A DNA stretch of 64,000 nucleotides. It comes from Crenobacter caeni. GTDB taxonomy: Bacteria > Pseudomonadota > Gammaproteobacteria > Burkholderiales > Chromobacteriaceae. Positions 52,798 through 60,579 of this stretch are shown here, in pieces (positions within the stretch are counted from its first letter, which is position 1; each line of letters begins with the position of its first letter). The stretch spans positions 1-64,000 of the forward strand of contig NZ_JAAGAA010000006.1 in assembly GCF_010435965.1 (NCBI RefSeq). Reading direction: 5' to 3'. The notes beneath the pieces were generated by a model. That model was not told the origin of the DNA. It made no database searches and was given only the letters and a program-made list of their open reading frames with translations. A program made the position numbers and the translations under genes.

Positions 52798-54012
52798 ATG
52801 CCACAACTGCTCACCCCGCACTACTACTCCGCTTTCCGCTGCGTCGGCGCCGACTGCCCCGAGCATTGCTGCCGCGGCTGGACCATTGCGCTGGACAAGA
52901 CCACCTACAACCGTTACCTCGACCACCCGGCGCCCGAAATCGGCGGTATCACCCGCGCGCACGTGAAGAAGGTCAAGAAAAGCACGCAGCACTGGGCCGA
53001 GGCGGCGCTCGACGACACCGGCAACTGCCGCTTCCTCGACGGGCAAGGCCTTTGCAATGTGCACAAGCTGGCCGGCCCTGAAATGCTCAGCACCACCTGC
53101 ACTACCTACCCCAGAAGCGAAGTGCAGTTCGCCGACCAGATCAAGCGCAGCCTCAAGCTGTCCTGCCCCGAGGCGTGCCGGTTGATCCTGTTCGACCCAA
53201 ACGCGATGCAGCTCTCGGCCGAGGCGTACACCGGCCGCGCGGCGAGCCAGGTGGTAACCGACAAGCTGCTGACCCTGCAGGGCGCCTTTGTCGAGCTGTT
53301 GACCCGGGGCGGCGCAAGCGCCGAGCAGGTGCTGTTTTTCGCTGGGATGATGGTCCACAAGGCGGGTGCCCTCGACGAGGCGGCGCTGTTGCAGTTCTGT
53401 GGTCAGACGCTGGCGCTGGCAGCAGAACCCGGCCCCGTCTTCGGGCAGCTACCCTATCTGCCCCGCGTGCACTGGCTGGCACTCGCCCAGCTCATCAAGC
53501 CGTTCAACACGATGCGCACGGAACGCTCGCAACGCGGCAGCGCGGTGATCGGCGAATGTGTCGAGTGGCTGCACCAGCTGTTCGACGGCGACTTCGACGA
53601 GGCGCGTGTCGACACGCTTTACAACAGCTACTTCACGCATGTGAAACCCTTCTTCGACGCGCATCCGCAGTTGCTTGCGCACTACCTGTTCTACCAGGTA
53701 TTGGACGACAACTTCCCGGCCGCACAAAAAGCCGACCATATCGGGCGCTACCAACTCTTGGTCGCCGACTTTTTCATGCTGCGCACGCTGCTGACCGCGC
53801 GCGCGGCGCTAAAGGGTGGGCTCAGCGAAGCGGACGTGGTCGCCGTGTTCTACAGCTACCACGCGCGGCGCCAGCACAACGCCCGTTTTCGGCAAGCGGT
53901 CGCAGGCTTGCTCGGTAACGCAAAGCTCGCACAGGATATCGCGATGTACGCGCTGCTGGTCACCCCGGACTCGCCCGCCGCAGGCCAAGCCGGCGCGCCA
54001 CAGCCGGCATAA
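52798..54012 (+). CDS. fliB: Flagellin lysine-N-methylase FliB
   Basis: Methylates surface lysines of flagellin in Salmonella; 404 aa here (Salmonella 401). The Cys-rich N-terminal motif CVGADCPEHCCRGW has Cys15, Cys20, Cys24 and Cys25. A second group is in GNCRFLDGQGLC and STTCTTYPR, together a probable metal or iron-sulphur site. The rest is helical. The start ATG at 52798 has AAAGGA upstream; it follows flhA by 30 bases. The 3' end overlaps the next, opposite gene by 53 bases. A fliB-like gene (lafV) is also known from Flag-2 loci. The likely substrate is the 279-aa flagellin 760 bases away. Confidence 0.9.
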   Translation: MPQLLTPHYYSAFRCVGADCPEHCCRGWTIALDKTTYNRYLDHPAPEIGGITRAHVKKVKKSTQHWAEAALDDTGNCRFLDGQGLCNVHKLAGPEMLSTTCTTYPRSEVQFADQIKRSLKLSCPEACRLILFDPNAMQLSAEAYTGRAASQVVTDKLLTLQGAFVELLTRGGASAEQVLFFAGMMVHKAGALDEAALLQFCGQTLALAAEPGPVFGQLPYLPRVHWLALAQLIKPFNTMRTERSQRGSAVIGECVEWLHQLFDGDFDEARVDTLYNSYFTHVKPFFDAHPQLLAHYLFYQVLDDNFPAAQKADHIGRYQLLVADFFMLRTLLTARAALKGGLSEADVVAVFYSYHARRQHNARFRQAVAGLLGNAKLAQDIAMYALLVTPDSPAAGQAGAPQPA

Positions 54013-54718
54013 GCCTCGCCAACGACGCATCGACGCGCCCGCGCCGCCCGTGTCCTGGGACGGGTGGCGCGTCCAGGGTTTGCCAGACCATGCGCAACGG
54101 CAAGCACGCAAGCGCGGCGGCAAGTAGGGCCAGCCGCCCGCGCAAGGCTTGCAAGACGTCGGCCTCGCCGCTCAAAGTCAACACGCCCGCCCCGCCAGCA
54201 GCGGCAAGGGACAGCTGCACCCGCCGTCCGTCCTGGCCGACAAACACGCACCACAACTCCCCCCGCTCTGCATCCGCGCCAGCCTGCCCGGCGATGCCAC
54301 ACACAGGCACCTTCACCCGTCCGGGCACCGGTGCGGGCACAAACGGCCACAAGGGGCCGCCTGCCAGAAGTGTGGGCGCCACTTCACCAGCCTGTCGCAA
54401 CCACGGCGCCAGCGCCGGCGCGCGCCACGCGGCGGTTTCACCGCTCGCAGCTAGCGTGGCCGGAACAGCCTCCACGGTGGACGTGCTTATCCCTGCTGGC
54501 TGGGCGGCGACCAATTGCAGCGGCGCGCGCGCTAGCACCCGCACCGGCAGCGGTGCGCCGTTTTCCGGCCTCGGCACGCCCGGCGGCCATTCGGGCAAGG
54601 GCTGGCGACGCCCCGCCGCGTCTACCAGCCACACTTGCGCGTCCAGTTGCAACAGCGTCGCCCACGCGCCGGCGGGAATGGAGGCGGGCGGCAAAGGCGG
54701 TAGGCCGGTCAGTAGCAT
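53960..54718 (-). CDS. Unknown protein between fliB and flagellin, possibly FliK-like
   Basis: A 252-aa protein, Ala/Pro/Leu-rich, of no clear family. The N-terminal half is low-complexity. The C-terminal half has LWCVFVGQDGRRVQLSLAAA, VLTLSGEADVLQALRGRLAL and AACLPLRMVWQ, loosely like a FliK C-terminal domain (beta strands followed by a helix). There is no signal peptide. It starts just after the flagellin terminator and ends inside the fliB 3' end (53-base convergent overlap). Codon usage looks like that of the neighbours. Coding is likely but not certain. Confidence 0.58.
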   Translation of the reverse strand: MLLTGLPPLPPASIPAGAWATLLQLDAQVWLVDAAGRRQPLPEWPPGVPRPENGAPLPVRVLARAPLQLVAAQPAGISTSTVEAVPATLAASGETAAWRAPALAPWLRQAGEVAPTLLAGGPLWPFVPAPVPGRVKVPVCGIAGQAGADAERGELWCVFVGQDGRRVQLSLAAAGGAGVLTLSGEADVLQALRGRLALLAAALACLPLRMVWQTLDAPPVPGHGRRGRVDASLARLMPAVARRLGLRRASPG

Positions 54719-54731
54719 CGCTTATCCATGC

Positions 54732-54756
54732 AAAAAGGGCCCCGCACGCGGAGCCC
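54732..54756 (-). terminator. Intrinsic terminator of the flagellin gene
   Basis: A 9-bp stem with one G-U pair, GCGGAGCCC (54748-54756) against GGGCCCCGC (54737-54745), with a very short loop. On the minus strand TTTTT follows (54736-54732). It lies 20 bases after the flagellin stop. Confidence 0.85.
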
Positions 54757-54775
54757 CTGTTCGGCTGGAAAAAGC

Positions 54776-55615
54776 TTAGCCCAGCAGCGACATCGCCATG
54801 CTGGACATCGAGCCCGACTGCTTGAGCATGGCGGTACCCGACTGCATCAGCATCTGCTTGGTGGTCATATTGGCCGATTCGGTCGCGAAGTCTGCATCCA
54901 TGATGCGGCCCTTGGCGGCGGTGGTGTTGGTCACCATGTTCGACAGGTTGTTGTAGATGCTGTCCAGTCGGTTGGCACCAGCACCAAGCACCGAACGAGC
55001 GGCCGTAATCGCCTTGAGCATGTCGTCTGCCTTGGTGATTTCACCATTAGCTTTGGCATTATCATCAATGGCAGCTGCACCCACTTTAGCGAGTTCCGTC
55101 GTCAGTGCTTTCACTTCCGTCGAAGCATTGAAGGAGTACTTGTCTGCGGCAGTAGCACCAATCTGGAAGTCAATGGCTTTCGCTTCCAGTTTTCCGCCGG
55201 TCTTAAACAGTGCAGTGCCACCGAATTGGGTATCGTCAATGATCTTGCCCAGTTGCGTTTTCAGCTCGGTGAATTCACCGTTAATTGCCTTCAAATCTTC
55301 GGTCGACATCGTCGCATCGGCCCCCTGAATCGCCAGGTCCTTCATGCGCATGGTGATGTTGGTTGCCTCGTCCAGCGCGCCTTCAGCGGTCTGCAGCATC
55401 GAGATCGCGTTCTGCGTGTTGCGCATCGCGACGTTCATGCCGCGGCTCTGGCTGTCCAGACGCGAAGCGATCTGCAGGCCGGCCGCGTCGTCCATGGCCG
55501 AGTTGATGCGCAGGCCGGTGCCCAGACGGGTCAGCGAGGTGGTCAGGTCCTTCTGGTTACCGAACAGGTTGGCCTTGGTTTGCAGGGCGGCCAGGTTGGT
55601 GTGCAGGCTCAGCAT
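54776..55615 (-). CDS. lafA: Flagellin, lateral (LafA) type
   Basis: The filament subunit, 279 aa, short for a flagellin. The N-terminus MLSLHTNLAALQTKANLFGN is that of lateral flagellins (LafA begins MLSxHTN), followed by LGTGLRINSAMDDAAGLQIA. The C-terminus contains LDSIYNNLSNMVTNTTAAKG and MLKQSGSMSSMAMSLLG. The central part (about residues 95-205) is surface-exposed and Lys-rich, giving sites for FliB. Its DNA (55010-55320) is clearly more AT-rich than the ends. The start ATG at 55615 has AAGGAG eight bases upstream. A sigma-28-like motif is 54 bases further upstream and a terminator lies downstream, so it is monocistronic. Confidence 0.95.
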   Translation of the reverse strand: MLSLHTNLAALQTKANLFGNQKDLTTSLTRLGTGLRINSAMDDAAGLQIASRLDSQSRGMNVAMRNTQNAISMLQTAEGALDEATNITMRMKDLAIQGADATMSTEDLKAINGEFTELKTQLGKIIDDTQFGGTALFKTGGKLEAKAIDFQIGATAADKYSFNASTEVKALTTELAKVGAAAIDDNAKANGEITKADDMLKAITAARSVLGAGANRLDSIYNNLSNMVTNTTAAKGRIMDADFATESANMTTKQMLMQSGTAMLKQSGSMSSMAMSLLG

Positions 55616-55668
55616 TTGAGTAACTCCTTTGGGGTGAACATGCGGCCTTGTGCCGCCGACACACTCAC

Positions 55669-55694
55669 AAGGCGACCCATCCAGACAAAACTTA
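55669..55694 (-). promoter_or_regulatory. Putative sigma-28 promoter of lafA
   Basis: Minus strand TAAG (55694-55691), 14 bases, then GTCGCCTT (55676-55669), 54 bases before the flagellin ATG. It shares GGTCGCCTTGT and TTTAAG with the flgM promoter region. The one-base shorter spacer is the only difference. Confidence 0.6.
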
Positions 55695-55730
55695 AAGCTT
55701 AATGGTGGTATTTTTTACATTTTAATTGGC

Positions 55731-55757
55731 AAAAAAAAACCCGGCGCCTGGCCGGGT
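55731..55757 (-). terminator. Intrinsic terminator of the lipoprotein gene
   Basis: A 7-bp perfect stem, ACCCGGC (55739-55745) with GCCGGGT (55751-55757), and a five-base loop. On the minus strand a run of nine T follows. It stands 19 bases after the stop of the lipoprotein gene. Confidence 0.9.
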
Positions 55758-55775
55758 CTGCGGGTAACGGGCCAT

Positions 55776-56288
55776 TCAGCTTGGCGGCTGCCCCTGGATT
55801 TCCTTGATGACCTCCAGCAGGCGCTGCTGGTCGGCCTCGGTCGCGCTCCCCTTCTGCTCGTTACCGCTGCGTGCGCGCATCGCCGAGAGCACCGCCTTGA
55901 CCTGCGGGTCGTTGGCGGCCTGTTTTTCGGCCTCTTCATTGGTCAGCGCGCGCGGACCGGCCGGCTGAGTGGGCGGCGCCATCTGCACGGTGGCCGGCGG
56001 CTTGGCCACGGCCGGTTTGACGCCACTGGCAGCCTTGGCGTCCTTCTCGGGCGGCGGCGCCATGGTGTCGAGCTTGTTCTTCACCATGTACTCGTTCATC
56101 TCGCGCCAGCCGGCGTAGATCGACGCCTGCCCGGCGTCCGGGTTGCGCAGGAAGCACTCCTCCAGCGAACGGCCTGTCTGCCGGCAAGCGGCGCCAATCG
56201 CCTTGTTGGCGTTGTCGTTAAGCCCCGTCACGTTGCCGATCCAGTTGCAGCCGGCAAAGAGCGGCAGCGCCAGAATAAGCACGCGCAT
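55776..56288 (-). CDS. Hypothetical lipoprotein
   Basis: A 170-aa protein with a short type II signal peptide: MRVLILALPLFAGC, lipobox FAGC with Cys14. The mature N-terminal part (about residues 20-75: GAACRQTGRSLEECFLRNPD, then YAGWREMNEYMV) has two further Cys that may form a disulphide. Next is a Lys/Pro/Ala linker, and the C-terminal helix has EADQQRLLEVIKEIQ. No known family. It lies 11 bases after the SDR gene and ends with its own terminator, so it probably closes the hpnC-hpnD-hpnE-SDR unit. Confidence 0.78.
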   Translation of the reverse strand: MRVLILALPLFAGCNWIGNVTGLNDNANKAIGAACRQTGRSLEECFLRNPDAGQASIYAGWREMNEYMVKNKLDTMAPPPEKDAKAASGVKPAVAKPPATVQMAPPTQPAGPRALTNEEAEKQAANDPQVKAVLSAMRARSGNEQKGSATEADQQRLLEVIKEIQGQPPS

Positions 56289-56299
56289 CCCCGTCCCCT

Positions 56300-57049
56300 T
56301 TATACGGTCTGAACTTGCGGACGCAAGTCCAGCTCGATGATGCGCCCGCTCGCAGGCGCGCTGTCGTCGCCCATCCAGTAGACGAAGTGTTGGGCCAGGT
56401 CTTCCAGGCTACCGCGCTCGCTTTTGGCCTCGCCCGGGTGGGTACGCAGGCGCTGCGGCGAGTTGACCGGGCCCGGCGCGATCAGGTTGACGCGGAGATT
56501 CGGGTAGATGTCCCACTCGTTGGCGGCGACCTGGGTGAGGTAAGCCACACCGGCCTTGGACGCGCCGAACGCGCCCCAGTAGGGCGCGGGGTGCTGGCCG
56601 TGCGTCTCGCCGACGAACAGCACCGACGCGGCGGGAGATGCCTTGAGCAGCGGCAGACAGGCGCGGGTCAGCGCGAACGGCACCACTGTGTTGATGCGGT
56701 ACTGGTTCAGCCACTCGTCCATGCGCTGGTCGGTCAGGGGCGAGAGCGCGTAGAAGTACGCGGCGCAGTGCACGATGCCGTCGAGGCGGCCGACCGCCTG
56801 GTGGATCTGGTAGGCGAGGTTGTTGAAGGTGTCGTCGTTCGCTTCGTTGAGATCCAGCGGGATCGCCAGCGGCTCCGGGCCACCCTCGGCGACGATGCGG
56901 TCGTACAGCGCCTCGAGCTTCTTCACGCCGCGCGCGAGCAACACCACCGTCGCGCCTTCCTGCGCGTAACGCAGCGAGACCGCCTCGCCGATGCCCTGGG
57001 TCGCGCCGGTGACGAGGATCACGCGGCCGGCAAGCTTTTTGTCGTTCAT
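56300..57049 (-). CDS. YciK-like short-chain dehydrogenase/reductase
   Basis: An SDR of 249 aa, nearest to YciK. The cofactor motif is VTGATQGIGEAV near residues 13-24 (TGxxxGxG). HCAAYFYALSP replaces the common NNAG. The active-site Ser in VLFVGETHGQ is not obvious, and the YxxxK motif reads FGASK, with Phe where the catalytic Tyr should be (after PYWGA). It is therefore uncertain that it is an active oxidoreductase. The ATG at 57049 overlaps the hpnE TGA (ATGA), so it is co-expressed with squalene synthesis. The substrate is unknown. Confidence 0.82.
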   Translation of the reverse strand: MNDKKLAGRVILVTGATQGIGEAVSLRYAQEGATVVLLARGVKKLEALYDRIVAEGGPEPLAIPLDLNEANDDTFNNLAYQIHQAVGRLDGIVHCAAYFYALSPLTDQRMDEWLNQYRINTVVPFALTRACLPLLKASPAASVLFVGETHGQHPAPYWGAFGASKAGVAYLTQVAANEWDIYPNLRVNLIAPGPVNSPQRLRTHPGEAKSERGSLEDLAQHFVYWMGDDSAPASGRIIELDLRPQVQTV

Positions 57050-58329
57050 TTCGGTTTCTGTTTTCGTGGTTTGTGTGTCCAGTCGGCCATCAGCGCGGTG
57101 GCGGCGGCGCGGCCGCTTTGTACCGCGCCTTCCAGCGTCGCCGGGTACACCGGATGCACCCAGTCACCGGCGAGGTAGCCGTATTCTACCTGCAAGCGAG
57201 TATCCGGTCGCGCAAGAGCGACCGCCGCCTCGAAGGTCGCGCGCCGCTCACGGATCACCCGCATCGCATGCACCGCCACCGGCCGGCCGCACGCACGGGC
57301 AAGGTCGCGCGCCAGCCCCTCGCGCAAGGCTTCATCACTCAGTCCTTCGTCGCAACTGAGCACCGCGGCGATCTCGCCGGGCTCGCCGCCCAGGCGCGCG
57401 CGGTCGAACAGCCAGTGCACGGCGCCGTGCGCAAGACCCGTCATCACCTGCGGTAGTACCGCGTCGGTTTGCGCGTATAGGGTTGTTATCGGCCGCGTCC
57501 GCCATTGCTGAAGGGCGCAGCGCGCGTCTTCGGGCAATAGTGGCGCGGCGTGCCACGGCGCGACCGCCAGCACCACCGCGTCGAAGCGTTCGCCGTCGAC
57601 CCACACGCCGTCGTCCTGCCAGTGAACCGCCTTCACGCGGTGGCTGGCGACGCAGCGCGCGCCCTGCCCTTGCAGATAGCGCCACGCGGGCTCGGGCAGC
57701 ACGCTTGAGAGGTCGGTGCGCGGCAGCAACAGCTCGCCGTCTTCGCGCGCGCCGCCGCAACTGTCGCCCAGCACCCGCACGAAGGTCGCCATCGACGCGA
57801 TCTCGGGCGGGGTGTTGAGTGCCGACAGCAGCAAGGGGCGCCAGAAGCCGTCGATGAGCGCCGGCGTCTGCGCTGATTGCTCCAGCCATTGCCCCACGCT
57901 CATGTCGGGCACCACCCGGTAGCCGGCGCGCGCAAGCGAGGCCAGCGCGCGCAAGAAAAGCGCCTTGTCGCGCCAGCTAAGGCGTTTGGCCGCCAAAAGC
58001 CCTGCGAGCACGTGCAGCGGGGATGGCAGCGCGGGGGTGGTGAAATTTAGCGCATCCAGCATCGGCCACGACAGCGGCAGGCGCAGCAAGGCCTGCTCCG
58101 GGTCGACGCCGACGGTACGCATCAGGTCCAGCGTCGCGCGGTAGGCGCCGACCAGGATGTGCTGGCCGTTGTCGAAGTTGCCTGCCGCGCCCTGCGCGCG
58201 CCGCGCCCGCCCGCCCGGCTGGCGGCCTGCCTCGAACACGGTGAGGCTTGCAAAGCCGGACAGAGAGACGGCGGCGGATAGCCCCGCCCAGCCGGCGCCG
58301 ACCACCGCGACCCGCGGCTTGACGGACAT
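57046..58329 (-). CDS. hpnE: Hydroxysqualene dehydroxylase HpnE
   Basis: An FAD-dependent amine-oxidase-fold protein, 427 aa, that reduces hydroxysqualene to squalene. The N-terminal dinucleotide-binding motif is VAVVGAGWAGLSAAVSLSG near residues 7-25, with FEAGRQPGGRAR next. The HpnE-type FDNGQHILVGAY is near 52-63. The C-terminus has GYLAGDWVHPVYPATLEGAV, the usual FAD-contacting end. The start ATG at 58329 lies two bases after the hpnD stop. Third step of the HpnC-HpnD-HpnE route from farnesyl diphosphate. Confidence 0.92.
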   Translation of the reverse strand: MSVKPRVAVVGAGWAGLSAAVSLSGFASLTVFEAGRQPGGRARRAQGAAGNFDNGQHILVGAYRATLDLMRTVGVDPEQALLRLPLSWPMLDALNFTTPALPSPLHVLAGLLAAKRLSWRDKALFLRALASLARAGYRVVPDMSVGQWLEQSAQTPALIDGFWRPLLLSALNTPPEIASMATFVRVLGDSCGGAREDGELLLPRTDLSSVLPEPAWRYLQGQGARCVASHRVKAVHWQDDGVWVDGERFDAVVLAVAPWHAAPLLPEDARCALQQWRTRPITTLYAQTDAVLPQVMTGLAHGAVHWLFDRARLGGEPGEIAAVLSCDEGLSDEALREGLARDLARACGRPVAVHAMRVIRERRATFEAAVALARPDTRLQVEYGYLAGDWVHPVYPATLEGAVQSGRAAATALMADWTHKPRKQKPK

Positions 58330-58331
58330 GC

Positions 58332-59177
58332 TCACGGCCGGTAGCCGAACGCCCAGGTCGACAGCGCGATCAGGCCCTTGCGCGCGGTGCCGAGGCGCAG
58401 GTGCTGGTTGAGCACCTTGCCCGCGCCGTCGCGGGCGACTTCCTCGAGCAGGGTGCGGTAGATCGCCGCCATCATTAGCCCGGGCGCCTGCGCCTTGCGG
58501 TCGCACACGGGCAGCAGCGCCCACGCGCGGCGGTAGTGTTCGCGCGCGCGTTCGACCTGGAAGTCCATCAGCGCGGTAAAGGCGTCGCTCTCGCGATAGG
58601 CGAAAATGTCGGCGGCCGGCATGCCAAAGCGCTCGAGGTCTTCGACGGGCAAATAAAGCCGGCCGCGGCGCGCGTCCTCGCCGACGTCGCGGATGATGTT
58701 GGTCAGCTGCAGCGCGAGCCCCAGTTCGTGCGCGTACTTGAGTGTCGCGCGATCCTGGTAGCCGAACACCTGCGCCGAGAGCTGGCCGACCACACCGGCG
58801 ACGCGGTGGCAATACAGCGACAAATCGGCAAAGCGCGGGTAGCGCGGCACGTCCAAGTCCATCTGCATGCCGTCGATGATTTCTTCGAAGAGACCCTGCG
58901 GCAGGTCGAACGCGGCCACATGCGGCTGTAGTGCGCGGGTCACCGGGTGCTGTGGGTCGCCGGCGAACAGGCGGCCGATCTCCTCGCGCCACCACGCGAG
59001 CTTGGCGCGGGCGACCGCGTCGTCGTGTACCTCGTCGACCACGTCGTCGACCTCGCGGCAGAACGCGTAAAGCGCGGTCATCGCGTCGCGCTTGGCCGCC
59101 GGCAGGAAGCGGAAGGCGACGGTAAAGCTCGACCCGCTGCGGGCGGCCTTGTCCTGGCAATATTGTTGCGGCGTCAA
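58332..59177 (-). CDS. hpnD: Presqualene diphosphate synthase HpnD
   Basis: A trans-prenyltransferase of the squalene/phytoene synthase family, 281 aa, joining two farnesyl diphosphates to presqualene diphosphate. The first Asp-rich motif is in FCREVDDVVDEVHDD (near residues 39-53); the second is NIIRDVGEDARRGRLYLP. Further, YCHRVAGVVGQLS is a family hallmark. The start is TTG 59177 with CAGGAG upstream; the next in-frame ATG would remove the first helix. It lies between hpnC (12 bases) and hpnE (2 bases). Confidence 0.93.
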   Translation of the reverse strand: MTPQQYCQDKAARSGSSFTVAFRFLPAAKRDAMTALYAFCREVDDVVDEVHDDAVARAKLAWWREEIGRLFAGDPQHPVTRALQPHVAAFDLPQGLFEEIIDGMQMDLDVPRYPRFADLSLYCHRVAGVVGQLSAQVFGYQDRATLKYAHELGLALQLTNIIRDVGEDARRGRLYLPVEDLERFGMPAADIFAYRESDAFTALMDFQVERAREHYRRAWALLPVCDRKAQAPGLMMAAIYRTLLEEVARDGAGKVLNQHLRLGTARKGLIALSTWAFGYRP

Positions 59178-59189
59178 AAGGCGCTCCTG

Positions 59190-60002
59190 TCAGCGGGCAC
59201 GCAAGGCGCGCCACAGCATGTATGCCCAGTCGCGGGCGGTCAGTTGCGGGCGGTGCGCGAACACGTCGCCACCGGCGTCGGAGAGTTTCTTCAGGATGCG
59301 CTCGCCGCCCAGGATGATCAGGCGCAATTCGAAGCCGAAGCGGCCACCCAGGCGCCGGCCCAGCGGCGCGCCCGCGTCGAGCATATTTCGTGCGCGCCCG
59401 ATCTGTTTTTTCATCAGCGCGCCCCACAGACCGCCGGCGTCGCCCGCCGCGATCTGCGCCTCGCTCACCCTGAAGTGCGCGAGGTCCGCCTGCGGCAGGT
59501 AGACCCGCCCCTTCTGCCAGTCGATCGCGACGTCCTGCAGGAAGTTGATCAGCTGCAAGGCGGTGCAGATGCCGTCCGACATCGCCTGCGCGCGCGCGTC
59601 GCGCTCGCCGAACAGCGCGAGCATCAGGCGGCCGACCGGGTTGGCCGAGCGCCGGCAATAGTCGACCAGCTCGCCAAAGTCCGCGTAGCGGGTCTTCACC
59701 ACGTCCTGGCTGAACGCGGACAAGAGGTCGTAAAACGGCGGCAGCGGCAGCGCGTGCCGCCGAATCTCGACAGCCAGCGCCTGCATCATCGGGCTTGGCG
59801 GCGTCTCGCCGCGCGCGATCGCGTCCAGCTCGGCGCGCAGCGCAGCGAGCGCGGCGAGCCTTTCTTCGGCGGACGCGTCACCCTCGTCGGCGATGTCGTC
59901 GGCGCTGCGCGCAAAATGGTAGATCGCGTGCACCGCGCGGCGCACGCGTCGCGGCAGGAAGATCGATCCGACCGGGAAATTTTCGTAATGGTCGACGGAC
60001 AT
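59190..60002 (-). CDS. hpnC: Hydroxysqualene synthase HpnC
   Basis: A squalene/phytoene synthase family protein, 270 aa, converting presqualene diphosphate to hydroxysqualene. It begins MSVDHYENFPVGSIFLP, characteristic of HpnC. The Asp-rich motifs are ARSADDIADEG and LQLINFLQDVAIDWQKGR. YCRRSANPVGRLML is the HpnC form of the motif near residue 120. It is the first gene of the minus-strand hpnC-hpnD-hpnE-SDR operon. No squalene-hopene cyclase is in the window. Confidence 0.93.
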   Translation of the reverse strand: MSVDHYENFPVGSIFLPRRVRRAVHAIYHFARSADDIADEGDASAEERLAALAALRAELDAIARGETPPSPMMQALAVEIRRHALPLPPFYDLLSAFSQDVVKTRYADFGELVDYCRRSANPVGRLMLALFGERDARAQAMSDGICTALQLINFLQDVAIDWQKGRVYLPQADLAHFRVSEAQIAAGDAGGLWGALMKKQIGRARNMLDAGAPLGRRLGGRFGFELRLIILGGERILKKLSDAGGDVFAHRPQLTARDWAYMLWRALRAR

Positions 60003-60134
60003 GCAAGGGCGGTCTGGTCGCGGAAGCCGCCATTATACCGGCGCCACGCGTACCGCGCATGACAGGCGGCAGCGTGGTGCGGCGCGAAAACTTGCCGCCC
60101 ACGCAAAAAACCGTAATTTTTTCCGGAAACACGC

Positions 60135-60163
60135 TTGACCTAAAAAATACGATTGCGTATAGT
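60135..60163 (+). promoter_or_regulatory. Sigma-70 promoter of the tRNA cluster
   Basis: TTGACC (60135-60140), a 17-base spacer and TATAGT (60158-60163), followed by a GC-rich discriminator. This is a near-consensus promoter with the start point about 38 bases before the first tRNA. A GC discriminator is typical of stringently controlled stable-RNA promoters. Confidence 0.85.
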
Positions 60164-60207
60164 GCCGTTCTCGTCAGGACGCAACAGCGGCCCGACGAAT
60201 CCCGAGT

Positions 60208-60283
<76 letters not shown>

Positions 60284-60316
60284 GAAACAGGACGAGAAGC
60301 ACGATTTTCCGTCACT

Positions 60317-60392
60317 GTCCCCATCGTCTAGAGGCCTAGGACACCGCCCTTTCACGGCGACGACCGGGGTTCGACTCCCCGTGGGGACGCCA
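60317..60392 (+). tRNA. tRNA-Glu (TTC)
   Basis: A 76-base tRNA with encoded CCA. Acceptor GTCCCCA pairs with TGGGGAC. The anticodon stem CCGCC with loop CTTTCAC gives anticodon TTC, reading GAA and GAG. It lies between two identical tRNA-Ala genes. Confidence 0.97.
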
Positions 60393-60397
60393 TTGCC

Positions 60398-60473
<76 letters not shown>

Positions 60474-60480
60474 GCAAACA

Positions 60481-60518
60481 GGACAGGGTACCGCATCGCG
60501 GTACCCTGTTTTGCTTTG
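60481..60518 (+). terminator. Intrinsic terminator of the tRNA cluster
   Basis: A 12-bp perfect stem, ACAGGGTACCGC (60483-60494) with GCGGTACCCTGT (60498-60509), a 3-base loop, and then TTTGCTTTG. It lies ten bases after the last tRNA. Confidence 0.9.
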
Positions 60519-60579
60519 TGCCGCAGGCATGCCCACGTTCCCGCGTCTAGAATGTCTGCATCCCTTGCCCGCCCCTGCC

